A DNA stretch of 64,000 nucleotides from Bacteroidota bacterium (lineage in GTDB: Bacteria > Bacteroidota > Bacteroidia > Bacteroidales > F082): contig WOUZ01000001.1 in assembly GCA_009773165.1 (NCBI GenBank), positions 744,001-808,000 of the forward strand, read 5' to 3'. Shown piece by piece: positions 53,072 to 61,967 of the stretch. Position 1 is the first letter of the stretch; each line of letters begins with the position of its first letter. The notes below the pieces were generated by a model, which was not told where the DNA came from, made no database searches, and worked only from the letters and a program-made list of their open reading frames with translations. The position numbers and the translations under genes were made by a program.

Positions 53072-53374
53072 TTAAAAGACCCAGTGTCGGGGTGTCGATT
53101 GCTGCCAGGTAAAGCATCTGAAATCTTTTTTGGGGCTATGTGAAAGTAATGCAATGAATGAAAGGGCTTTTTTGTCGAGCTCTCTGAACGTTTTGGCAGT
53201 TTGTGCAATCTGCTCAATGTCGTAGTATTTTTGAATCAAAACCCAATCGTGCAACAATCCATATTCAAGCACTTGCTTGATGATATAGGCCTTATCGTTC
53301 GAACTGTCAAGCTGGTTGCGGTCAACATCCCAGAACAAGTGTTTCGAAAACTGATCTACCGAAAGATCATCCAT
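53072..53374 (-). CDS. DUF6922 family protein, no partner
   Basis: A 100-residue protein from ATG 53374 (a TTG is two codons upstream). The pattern FWDVDRNQLD...YIIKQVLEYGLLHDWVLIQKYYDIEQI and LDKKALSFIALL matches DUF6922, a small Bacteroidota family often found next to an AbiEii-type nucleotidyltransferase as a proposed toxin-antitoxin partner. No such gene is here; the neighbours are a convergent tricorn-like protease and a CotH gene. It may be an orphan or have another role. Confidence 0.65.
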   Translation of the reverse strand: MDDLSVDQFSKHLFWDVDRNQLDSSNDKAYIIKQVLEYGLLHDWVLIQKYYDIEQIAQTAKTFRELDKKALSFIALLSHSPKKDFRCFTWQQSTPRHWVF

Positions 53375-53628
53375 TGACAAAGTGTGGTTTGAAGCGCTGA
53401 CAGAGCTGTTTATTTTTATTGCGGATCAGGAATAGTAAAATGTTGCCAGAGTTGCAATTCTTCACTTTACGGCCTTATCAAAAAGGTAATTTGTGTAACA
53501 AAGTCTACGAATTAAGGTTATGCAGTTGACTTAATAGCCTGTATTTATAACGAGTAGCTTTTTCAAGGCATACATATCGAAGACACATGTAAATCATGAT
53601 GACTCACATTTGAAAATCACAAAAGATC

Positions 53629-55707
53629 TTATTTAGATATCACCAATCGTGCGTTGGCACCGCGTAGCCCATCGTCGAGCCTGACAATCCACATTCCTGC
53701 AGGGAGGTTTTTCACATCAATGCGGTAGATATTCGCATCATGACGGACAGTAGTTCCAGAATAGTTTGCAACAACCTTACCCGATATGCTGAGAATGCTG
53801 ATGTTAAGATCCTTACCAAAAGGCGTGTTTGTTTCAACAAGTAGACTTTCAGAAGCTGGGTTAGGACTAAGTTGAATGCTTGCAGGCAGAGCATCATTTT
53901 CATTCAACGAGGCCGGGTTACAATAGCCGGGCATTTGCTGATCGAGCCAGCTCAGGCGGGTCTGAAGATAGGATTTCAATGCTTGAATCTCGCCGGCATA
54001 GGTAGTTGGTATAGGCTGAGGGTTAGGCCAAACATACACACCAAGGATAGGCCACTTGATGAAATTTCGTTGCTGCGATTCATTGAGCACGAGGGCAAGA
54101 CTATCTACATAGTTATTAAACCATTCGTTACTTAAAGAGGTGGTACGCAGGGTTTCCCACCGGCACTTCAGGTGGTCGGCAAAGAGGTTGTCCTGCATCA
54201 GTCGCTGCCACCAGAAAGGTACTTGCCAATAATCATATTCGCATGGAAACTGATACGCCCAGCCTGTCACCACATCGCCGCTGCAATAGTCGGCATTACG
54301 AAAACCAAGATCATAATCCCAAACAGGGCCCATGCGCAACTTGCCACCCAGACTTTCTCTTTCTTTATGAAGGAAGGTACTCAGGCGGTATCCATCCACA
54401 TTTTTACTGATTTCATTTACAATGAAATAATCAACAAACGAACCTTCAACGGCATATTTTCTCCATCCGTTGTTGGGATCATCAAAAAATGGTCCGGCAA
54501 GCGCGCCTTCAAAGCTGTCCATATAGCTGCTGATATACACTTTTTGCTGGGGAGTTATATCATCCATTTTTGGATATTCGTACTGGAAAAATATGGTTTG
54601 ATTGGATGGATGTGCTGGTGGTGGATAATCCGAAACCCAGCCATCGCCTCCGCTTCCTGTTGATTTATCAATTTTAAATATATAACCTCCGGTTAATGGA
54701 TCACCTGTATTCATGGTGTTGGTAAGCTTGGCTATATCAACACGGTCACCGTCGCGTTTAATTTTTTCCGAAAAGACATATACACCATGATAGCTGCCAT
54801 TAAGCACGACCTCAACATGTTTATATCGGGTAGCATAGCGATCCATATTTTGAAACAGTTGATACGCTAAGGTGTTTCTCATCAGCGTTTTATCGGTATA
54901 ATTCGCATTCAATATCCAGTCACTTTCTTCGGGCATACCGAGCAACGATACTTTTAGATCTTCTCCAAGAGCATCCCAGGTTTCCAATCCAAAACTCTTT
55001 TTAGGGAAAGATTGTGAGCTTGATCCCCTGAGTTCGATACCGGCAAATCCATCATATGCAGGTGTATCAGTGAGGTAGTTACGTTGTCCCGGACCGTTAT
55101 CAATGATTTTCATACCTGCCATAATTTTCGGGTCATCGGGAATTTCCTGCCCATAAGTGTCGATAAGGACAATAGGGAGGTTGGAGGAGGTGAAAAGAAA
55201 AGGGGTTGTTGCATTTGGACCGAGTGTTATACTCCAACCAACAAGTGTACCTTCTCGATCGTTGTTTACGCCATCGCGGATTGCGAGACTCCAGCTTCCG
55301 TTTGCACTTTGGCCGTTGTTGATCTCGCCCAGGCGTTCTTCGGGGTTCCAAACACCTGTAAAAGGCGCCCATCCGGTGGTGATATGCTGGGTGGCAAAAT
55401 CACTGAACTTGGTGAAAGTGTAGTTGTCACCGTTGCTGCCATTAAAAGTTGTCAGGGCGATGGTTTTGCCATCGGGCGCCACCAGATATACTTCCAGATC
55501 ATCCACGTGATTGTGATTGATGTTGATGGTGACCATCACAAGTCCATAATCGCTATTGAGCTGCTCTGCAGAAACTCCGGAAATAACAAGTGGAAAAGAA
55601 GTCATCACGCCATTTTCGGGCACAACACCGCCACTTCCACTAAATATTTGAGCATGTGTTATTTGTGCGAAAACAAAAATTAGAAATAAGAGAGAGAGCC
55701 TTTTCAC
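53629..55707 (-). CDS. Secreted P-domain + CotH protein with T9SS sorting domain
   Basis: A 692-residue protein: signal peptide (ending near THAQ), a proprotein-convertase P-like domain (about 25-170; HNHVDDLEVYLVAPDGK, GTLVGWSITLG), then a CotH kinase-like domain (GIELRGSSSQSFPKKSFGLE, ANYTDKTLMRNTLAYQLF, VEVVLNGSYHGVYVFSEKIKRDGDRVDI, GPVWDYDLGF) and a C-terminal T9SS sorting domain starting near LSPNPASESLLVE. CotH proteins are atypical kinases that phosphorylate secreted proteins; activity in Bacteroidota is not established. A second CotH gene lies at the right edge of the window. Confidence 0.9.
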   Translation of the reverse strand: MKRLSLLFLIFVFAQITHAQIFSGSGGVVPENGVMTSFPLVISGVSAEQLNSDYGLVMVTININHNHVDDLEVYLVAPDGKTIALTTFNGSNGDNYTFTKFSDFATQHITTGWAPFTGVWNPEERLGEINNGQSANGSWSLAIRDGVNNDREGTLVGWSITLGPNATTPFLFTSSNLPIVLIDTYGQEIPDDPKIMAGMKIIDNGPGQRNYLTDTPAYDGFAGIELRGSSSQSFPKKSFGLETWDALGEDLKVSLLGMPEESDWILNANYTDKTLMRNTLAYQLFQNMDRYATRYKHVEVVLNGSYHGVYVFSEKIKRDGDRVDIAKLTNTMNTGDPLTGGYIFKIDKSTGSGGDGWVSDYPPPAHPSNQTIFFQYEYPKMDDITPQQKVYISSYMDSFEGALAGPFFDDPNNGWRKYAVEGSFVDYFIVNEISKNVDGYRLSTFLHKERESLGGKLRMGPVWDYDLGFRNADYCSGDVVTGWAYQFPCEYDYWQVPFWWQRLMQDNLFADHLKCRWETLRTTSLSNEWFNNYVDSLALVLNESQQRNFIKWPILGVYVWPNPQPIPTTYAGEIQALKSYLQTRLSWLDQQMPGYCNPASLNENDALPASIQLSPNPASESLLVETNTPFGKDLNISILSISGKVVANYSGTTVRHDANIYRIDVKNLPAGMWIVRLDDGLRGANARLVISK

Positions 55708-55814
55708 CTTGTCGAATTTTGAGGTATGTAATCAAAACCCACAAAGTTAATAGTTTAGCGCAATTCACAGGCATTTCTTTCCTTTAAATCACCAAAAGGG
55801 CTGATTGAAAAAGA

Positions 55815-55846
55815 AAAAGGCTGCGAAGGGATTCCTCGCAGCCTTT
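55815..55846 (-). terminator. Rho-independent terminator after the 1488-aa surface protein
   Basis: Perfect arms GGCTGCGA and TCGCAGCC around a nine-base loop, followed on the minus strand by a T-rich tract, 19 bp after the stop. The CotH gene that follows needs its own promoter. Confidence 0.85.
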
Positions 55847-55864
55847 TGCAATTATTGAATGTTA

Positions 55865-58800
55865 TTAATTCACAACGATTTTTTTACGAACTACCTGAGT
55901 ATCCTTGGTGATTTCTATCACGAATACCCCCTTGTTCTCAAAGTTCAATGTTTGGCTGCGGTCAATGGAAGTCAGCTGTTGAAGCACACGCCCAGTCATG
56001 TCGGTAATCCGGATGTCCGAACCTGATATAAGTCCTTCCAGCTTTACATGTCCACTTGTTGGGTTGGGGTAAACATTGATCAGCATATCATTATTGTCAT
56101 TCAGGCTGGTGATTCCGGTTTCCATTGAAGCCAGCATCGACAAGCCCAGAAGCTGAAAAGAGCCATCATAATTAGGCATTGAATGGTCATAAGTAACGTT
56201 CATGTTGTATGTCAGGTCGTTGTCGTACTCATGGAATTTCCAATGGATAAGGTCTCCAACCTGGAAACCGTCTTTTTGCGGGGTAGCAGGGTTATCGCCA
56301 TACGCCCTAACGATCAGAACGCCATTTTCATACAAGGCTGCGCCTGCACAGTGTTGAGTTCCATTGTCATCCCAGAACACACCGAACATATCGCCATCGT
56401 TGATACTCAGACCTTGCATAGCGGCTGAGGTGGGAATATAGATATTGTGAACACTGGAGGTTCGTGTGAACTCCCAGCCTTCTGGCAGGTTCATTGCAGG
56501 TTCCAGCAGCACCTCAATGGTAGCCGCTACACTTTCTCCAATATCATATACAGCGGTAAGACCATAATTGATAGTTCCTGTAATATTTGGTAGATCTGTA
56601 TAATTAAGAACTTGAATCAGACTGCTATTCAACTGCTGACCATCACGGTATAGGTTGTATCCCAATAGGTTGCCATTTACTGCAGTGCTTTTGGCAGATG
56701 ATGTTTCTTTGATAGCAAGAGCCGGTACTTCAGCAGAAGGTTTACGGTTAATTCTTTCGAGTACAATAGGTTGAGAAACGCCGTTATTGTTGTTGCTTTC
56801 GAGTGTGCCACGGATATTCCAGTTGTATGGAAGACCATAATTGCTTAAAGTACTCCATTCGCTACCGTTTAGACTCACAAGATCGCCTTTACCTTCGATA
56901 GCCGGGCCAATGTCAACACCAGCAGGGAAATCAAATCCAGTTTGGATCATTTCATAACCGATCCAGAGATAATCATCGGCCGTGATAGTGATTGGACTGC
57001 TAAGTTGAACTTCGTTCCAACCCATAACGGCAGGATTGGCAATAGCTTGCTCGAAGATAAGGTTTTCGGCATTGCTTCCTGTAAAGATTTTTGCTGTGAA
57101 ATAGGGTAAATTCGACCAGGTATAAAAAGCGATGCTACTCAGTTGTTTACCCACATAAGGCATCAGTTCAACGGGTGAAAACTTGGCTGCAGCAACAAGT
57201 GTTCCTTCTGAAGAATAGCCAACAGCTGTAAATGGGGTGCCGCTTCCATATTGTAAAAGACCAGGATTTGACCCCGGAGGGTACCAGCTTAGGTTGACTG
57301 ATTGTCCATCCACTTCGCCGGTAAATCCTGCTGGTGGTGGTAAACTCACAATAGCTTTCATTACAGCGGTAAACGTAACTTGCTCATTTCCAATATAGGT
57401 CGACAATCCGAGGTTTCCAGTGTATAAACCAGGCTGGCTTCCATAGAAACTGATAACGATTTGGGTTGTTTCCCCTGGCATCAGATAATAATTGAGCAGA
57501 TATGGCTGAAAATAGATTACATCCGAGCCTGCATAAAGATAAATAGGGAATGAGCTGCCATTGGTCACATTGAATTGCTGGATAACGTATTGATTGAGTG
57601 GTACCATCCCAAAATCGAGGGTATCCGATTCAATAATAACAGTCAAGTCACCCAATTCAACAGTAATTTCAGTAGGCACAACGGTTATCGGATTGTTTAA
57701 ATTATTGGTTTGAATGCGGATTGGAATGGTATTAAAGCCAGGTGTAAAGTATTCAGTTAAAATGGTGAATGCCACTTCAACACTTTGGCCAGGTTCTATG
57801 CTGTTGTTTGCAGCGTTAAGCTGATAAAAGTAAGGCAAATCGTATGCTGACCATGTGAGAGTACTTTGTCCGGTATTGCTGAATACCAGGTTGAGGGTAG
57901 CAGTTTGACCATATTCGATGGTTGCCACAATGGGTTGAGGGCTGACAGAAAGAACAGGTCCGCCAATCTGAATAAGCTTTTCGGTTGCCAAGCTTTCTCC
58001 CAGGTCATACATTGTGGTTATACCGTATGTAAAAGTTCCATTACCAGGCGTAGGGTCGGTATATTCCATTTCCTGAAGCAAGTCATTGTTCAACTTTTGC
58101 CCGTTGCGATACAGATTGTAACCTTGAAAAACAGGAACAACAGTGGGACTTTTAACAGTTTGGCTTTGTTCAATGCGTTGACTAACTAAACCGGCTGTTG
58201 GATTCGAATCGAATTTAGTTTCAGCAACTGGCGATGCCAAAGGTAGCAGTGTACCTGATTGGGAAATAAACCCCTTTATATACCAACTATTTGGGAATCC
58301 ATATTCTGTAAGAGTTGCCCATCCATCTCCCAGGTTTATTAGGTCGCTTAATCCACCAAGGGCTTGGTCGTTGGTAACAGCTGCTGGATATTCACTGAAT
58401 AGCTGCTGAATTTCATAACCAATCCATAAATCCCGGGTTGCGTCGATCACCACCTGACTGTTTAGAACTACTTCATTTACCTGATTGACATTAAAGGTTG
58501 TAATAGGTTGGTTCACAAGCAATGTTTCGGCATTGGGACCTGTCCAAATTTTTAAAGTATAGTAAGAGGTGGCAGATGTTGGGAAGAAAGCAGTTTTAAC
58601 GAGCTGAAGTCCATCAAAGGTGCTTAAAGTGCCGGCCGGCCAGCGTGCAGCCATTTGAAAGGTGCCCGCACCGCCAAGCCCTAAGGAAGTTGAAATGGTT
58701 TCGGAGCAATAGCTAATCCAATTGCCATTATTGGCTGATGATGCAAGCCATTCGAGCTGGACATCGTTATTGGGTTGAAGAGCAGCATTCAAATAGAGGG

Positions 58801-60331
58801 GCCCTTGAAGAATTGCATTTCCGGTAAGGGGAACGGTGTAAGGGTTTGATCCCTGTATGTTGATATCAAAAGTGAGTGAAGCGTTATAGTATTGCAAGTT
58901 TTGTGGTGTAAAATAAACCACAAAAGCCATTTGATAGAAAGGTGCAATATCAATTGAACTAACTGAACTATAGAAAGATGGGTCGGAAGTTGAGATGTTT
59001 GTAATCCTCAGGGTATCATAACCTCCATTGTAGATCATCAACTGACGGGTAGTAGTTTGTCCTAGAGCGGTTTGCCCGAAATCGAGTTCCGTTTGATAAA
59101 GGTAGATTTCAGGTTGGGTGAACACATTGAACTGAATTGGATAGTTTATCACCGGAAAAGAGGCATCACTTGTAGTGAAAGTTACAGTGTTGTTATATGT
59201 GCCCGGATTAAATCCGTAAACATAAAATGTCAGGGTAATATTTTGTAAACTACCTGCTGGAATTGTCCCTTGCTGAGGTTCAATCAGGAGATAATAATTG
59301 TTGGTTGCGGCTTGCCATGTCACAGCATTTGGACTGTTGTTATAGAAGGTGATGGTTCTTTGAGAGGTTTGATCGTTTGGGAAGGAATCAGAAAACACCT
59401 CAGGCATAATAAGATAAGGAGAATCTCCAACCGCAATACCCGACTCTGCCGGGGTGCTTTCAACGCCATCATAAACAGCAGTCACACCATAGGTATATAA
59501 ACCAGGAGCAAGTCCGCTGTCAATAAAATTTAAGTCGGTTGTTGTAGCTATATTTTGTTGATTGCGGTAAACCTTATATCCATCGGGCACTTCGGTAGGG
59601 CTTTTGACTGCATGATCAGCATCTTTTACAGGGTGAAGGCGGATACTTTTTAATGTTCCATTTCCGGTGTAAGCTGTTTGTTCAGGTGCTGGCTTGCCAA
59701 GTTCAGCAATTTTACCTCCTGAATTTTGGAGGATAGCTTTCAGGCTCCAGTTGGAAGAAAGACCAAAATTGCTGAGGTTTTCCCAGTAACCCTGAAATTT
59801 CACTTTGTCGCCATAACCTGCTACAGCAGGGCCGGCATCAATTCCGGCAGGGTATTCATTTGCAGGGTTTGTAATATCCATTCCAATCCAAAGTTCCTGA
59901 TCTGCATCAATGGGAACTGCGTCGTTAAGGGTAATCAAATTCCACTCTCCACTAGTAATGTTACTAATGGTTTGTGAATAAATCAGGAGTGAAGCGTCAG
60001 TGCCTTTCCACACTTTAAGTGTAAAAGAGCTAGCTGAACTGTTGGCAAAAAAACTGACCTGACGAATGGCGTACCCGGCGTAGGGAGTTATTTGTGAAGG
60101 CTCCCACCGGGCTGCAATAGAAAAAGAACCCCCTCCGGTTAATCCAACAGCATTGTTATTCGTTCCTGTAGTCCATGCAAGCTCTGAAAGTTGACCTTCG
60201 ATAGGTGCCTGCCACTCAAGTTGTACAGTTGTTGAATCAGTTAGAACTGTCTGAAGTCCGACAGGTGGATTTTGGGCGATTATTCCCCCAACAAAAAGTA
60301 GTTGAATCAGAAAAGCATAAATAGTTTTCAT
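55865..60331 (-). CDS. Giant modular T9SS surface protein (three repeated modules)
   Basis: From ATG 60331 the protein is 1488 residues, with a signal peptide ending near IIAQ. Three similar modules start at roughly residues 35, 525 and 1030. Each has a ~170-residue jelly-roll-like domain (G-x-F-x-x-AARW-type start, LKIWTG/LKVWKG, DLWIGYE, EYPAG, GDLI), followed by a FN3-like stretch with YNLYRNGQKLN and YGITTMYDLGES. Two longer spacers hold choice-of-anchor-D/ASPM-like domains (NIQGSNPYTVPLTG, LDFGQTALGQTTTRQL). The C-terminus (VYPNPTSGHVKLEGL) is a T9SS sorting domain. It is probably an adhesin or carbohydrate-binding scaffold. Confidence 0.9.
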   Translation of the reverse strand: MKTIYAFLIQLLFVGGIIAQNPPVGLQTVLTDSTTVQLEWQAPIEGQLSELAWTTGTNNNAVGLTGGGSFSIAARWEPSQITPYAGYAIRQVSFFANSSASSFTLKVWKGTDASLLIYSQTISNITSGEWNLITLNDAVPIDADQELWIGMDITNPANEYPAGIDAGPAVAGYGDKVKFQGYWENLSNFGLSSNWSLKAILQNSGGKIAELGKPAPEQTAYTGNGTLKSIRLHPVKDADHAVKSPTEVPDGYKVYRNQQNIATTTDLNFIDSGLAPGLYTYGVTAVYDGVESTPAESGIAVGDSPYLIMPEVFSDSFPNDQTSQRTITFYNNSPNAVTWQAATNNYYLLIEPQQGTIPAGSLQNITLTFYVYGFNPGTYNNTVTFTTSDASFPVINYPIQFNVFTQPEIYLYQTELDFGQTALGQTTTRQLMIYNGGYDTLRITNISTSDPSFYSSVSSIDIAPFYQMAFVVYFTPQNLQYYNASLTFDINIQGSNPYTVPLTGNAILQGPLYLNAALQPNNDVQLEWLASSANNGNWISYCSETISTSLGLGGAGTFQMAARWPAGTLSTFDGLQLVKTAFFPTSATSYYTLKIWTGPNAETLLVNQPITTFNVNQVNEVVLNSQVVIDATRDLWIGYEIQQLFSEYPAAVTNDQALGGLSDLINLGDGWATLTEYGFPNSWYIKGFISQSGTLLPLASPVAETKFDSNPTAGLVSQRIEQSQTVKSPTVVPVFQGYNLYRNGQKLNNDLLQEMEYTDPTPGNGTFTYGITTMYDLGESLATEKLIQIGGPVLSVSPQPIVATIEYGQTATLNLVFSNTGQSTLTWSAYDLPYFYQLNAANNSIEPGQSVEVAFTILTEYFTPGFNTIPIRIQTNNLNNPITVVPTEITVELGDLTVIIESDTLDFGMVPLNQYVIQQFNVTNGSSFPIYLYAGSDVIYFQPYLLNYYLMPGETTQIVISFYGSQPGLYTGNLGLSTYIGNEQVTFTAVMKAIVSLPPPAGFTGEVDGQSVNLSWYPPGSNPGLLQYGSGTPFTAVGYSSEGTLVAAAKFSPVELMPYVGKQLSSIAFYTWSNLPYFTAKIFTGSNAENLIFEQAIANPAVMGWNEVQLSSPITITADDYLWIGYEMIQTGFDFPAGVDIGPAIEGKGDLVSLNGSEWSTLSNYGLPYNWNIRGTLESNNNNGVSQPIVLERINRKPSAEVPALAIKETSSAKSTAVNGNLLGYNLYRDGQQLNSSLIQVLNYTDLPNITGTINYGLTAVYDIGESVAATIEVLLEPAMNLPEGWEFTRTSSVHNIYIPTSAAMQGLSINDGDMFGVFWDDNGTQHCAGAALYENGVLIVRAYGDNPATPQKDGFQVGDLIHWKFHEYDNDLTYNMNVTYDHSMPNYDGSFQLLGLSMLASMETGITSLNDNNDMLINVYPNPTSGHVKLEGLISGSDIRITDMTGRVLQQLTSIDRSQTLNFENKGVFVIEITKDTQVVRKKIVVN

Positions 60332-60358
60332 GGTAGTATAAGTTAGTTTTACTTCGAT

Positions 60359-60366
60359 CAAAAGTA
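60359..60366 (-). promoter_or_regulatory. -7 promoter element of the giant surface protein gene
   Basis: TACTTTTG on the minus strand matches TAnnTTTG, 27 bp before the ATG, with TTGA about 15 bases upstream. Confidence 0.4.
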
Positions 60367-60564
60367 GCTATATTAGCGGAGTCAATTGAGGATGATTTCT
60401 TTGATAATGAAATCAGCCATTCATTTACCACATACATTAACGTATTGAATTGCTGCTTGTTCAAAACACCTTACTTAAATAAACGTTAATTCTTTCATTA
60501 ATGGTGTATGAACTTTCTTGTTTTTTCGATGTTTAAGTAGTTACAGGTTTAAAATATAAATACA

Positions 60565-60972
60565 ATGAGAGTAGCTGTTTACCGCAAAGCCCATTTCAAC
60601 GCAGCCCACAGGTTGTTCAATCCGGGATGGAGTCAGGACAAGAACAATGAAGTTTTTGGTTTGTGTAACAACGTTAACTGGCATGGTCACAATTACGACC
60701 TGATTGTAAAAGTGGTTGGTGAAATTAATCCGGAAACAGGCTATGTGATTGACATGAAGCTATTAAAGGATTTGATTAAAAGTGAAATCGAAGAGCGATT
60801 TGATCACAAGAATCTTAATCTGGATTGCATTGAGTTTGAAGGGATTAATCCAACAGCCGAAAATATAGCTGTCATCATCTATGAAATTTTGCGATCAAAA
60901 CTTGATTCCTCATTGGATTTGCAGGTAAGGCTTTACGAAACGGAGCGGAACTTTGTGGAATATCCGGTTTGA
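60565..60972 (+). CDS. 6-carboxytetrahydropterin synthase-like protein (QueD/PTPS family)
   Basis: A 135-residue tunnelling-fold enzyme. Zinc-binding His residues appear in HFNAAHRL and NWHGHNYDLIVKV, and the catalytic Cys in FGLCNNVNWHG. Later motifs are YVIDMKLLKDLIKSEIEERFDHKNLN and PTAENIAV. Family members make 6-carboxytetrahydropterin (queuosine pathway) or 6-pyruvoyltetrahydropterin; both are possible from sequence. With queA in the same window, the queuosine role is attractive, but the genes are 58 kb apart. Confidence 0.9.
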   Translation: MRVAVYRKAHFNAAHRLFNPGWSQDKNNEVFGLCNNVNWHGHNYDLIVKVVGEINPETGYVIDMKLLKDLIKSEIEERFDHKNLNLDCIEFEGINPTAENIAVIIYEILRSKLDSSLDLQVRLYETERNFVEYPV

Positions 60973-61042
60973 GTTTATTCTAAAAAAACTTTTTCTTTTT
61001 TAGACTTTTTCTGATCTTTGTTCAGCGAATAAAACAAGCAAC

Positions 61043-61918
61043 ATGGACAAAGTATTTATCATCGGTGGCACTACGTACGACCATATCGTGCACTTGCCCA
61101 CACTCCCTCCGGCTATTCCACATACCATTCACCAGGCTGTTTTTCATGAAGCAACAGGATCAACAGGTTCGGGCAAAGCGCTGGCATTAAAAAAGATGGG
61201 TATTGAATCATCCCTCTATAGCCTGTTGGGGGATGATGTTTATGGCCGGCAAATCATTCAACATCTGAAAGACGAAGGAGTTGTGTTTTATTACGACTTC
61301 GACCCGGCTGGCACCGAACGTCACATCAACCTGATGGATGCCGATGGAGGTAGAATCTCCATTTTCGTGACACAATCATCCGAAAAGCCACTTATGAACT
61401 TTCAACTTATCGAAGACCAAATACTTCAGAGTGATTTGTTGGTGCTCAACATCATCGCTTATTGCAAAGTGCTGGCACCCATGGCGAAAGCATCGGGTAA
61501 GCCGGTATGGACTGATTTGCACGACTATACCGATCAAAATCCTTACCACGAACCATTTATCGAGGCATCGGATGTCATTTTTTTGAGTTCCGATAATCTG
61601 CCCGACTACCGCAGAACCATGCAGGAATTGATGGACAAGAGCAAACAACTGGTGGTGTGTACGCATGGAAAAAACGGATCAACTGCACTGACAAGTGAAG
61701 GTGAATGGATTGAACAGCAAGCCTATAACCTTGTGCCGATGGTAGATGCCAATGGGGCTGGTGATAATTTTTTTGCCGGGTTTTTGTGGGCCTTTTTGCA
61801 ACAGAAGCCCCTCAGTGAATGCATGAAATATGGCAGTATTTGCGGTGCTTTGTGTGTGGGATCAAAGCAGTTGGTGCATGAGGAGCTTTCGGTGGAAAAG
61901 CTTGGGGTTTTATGGTAA
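61043..61918 (+). CDS. PfkB-family sugar kinase
   Basis: A 291-residue ribokinase-like kinase. The N-terminal IIGGTTYDHIVHLP, the glycine-rich TGSTGSGKALALKKMG and the C-terminal anion-hole and base motif VDANGAGDNFFAGFLWAFLQ are intact, with the GDD-type SLLGDDVYGRQI. PfkB members phosphorylate ribose, fructose, adenosine and other sugars; substrate is not readable. It follows the QueD-like gene with a 70-bp gap on the same strand, and there is no sugar-transport gene beside it. Confidence 0.9.
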   Translation: MDKVFIIGGTTYDHIVHLPTLPPAIPHTIHQAVFHEATGSTGSGKALALKKMGIESSLYSLLGDDVYGRQIIQHLKDEGVVFYYDFDPAGTERHINLMDADGGRISIFVTQSSEKPLMNFQLIEDQILQSDLLVLNIIAYCKVLAPMAKASGKPVWTDLHDYTDQNPYHEPFIEASDVIFLSSDNLPDYRRTMQELMDKSKQLVVCTHGKNGSTALTSEGEWIEQQAYNLVPMVDANGAGDNFFAGFLWAFLQQKPLSECMKYGSICGALCVGSKQLVHEELSVEKLGVLW

Positions 61919-61967
61919 TTGATAGTTAACATTGTTTTTTTCAATCAAGAGTAAAAGCCTCGCTTAT

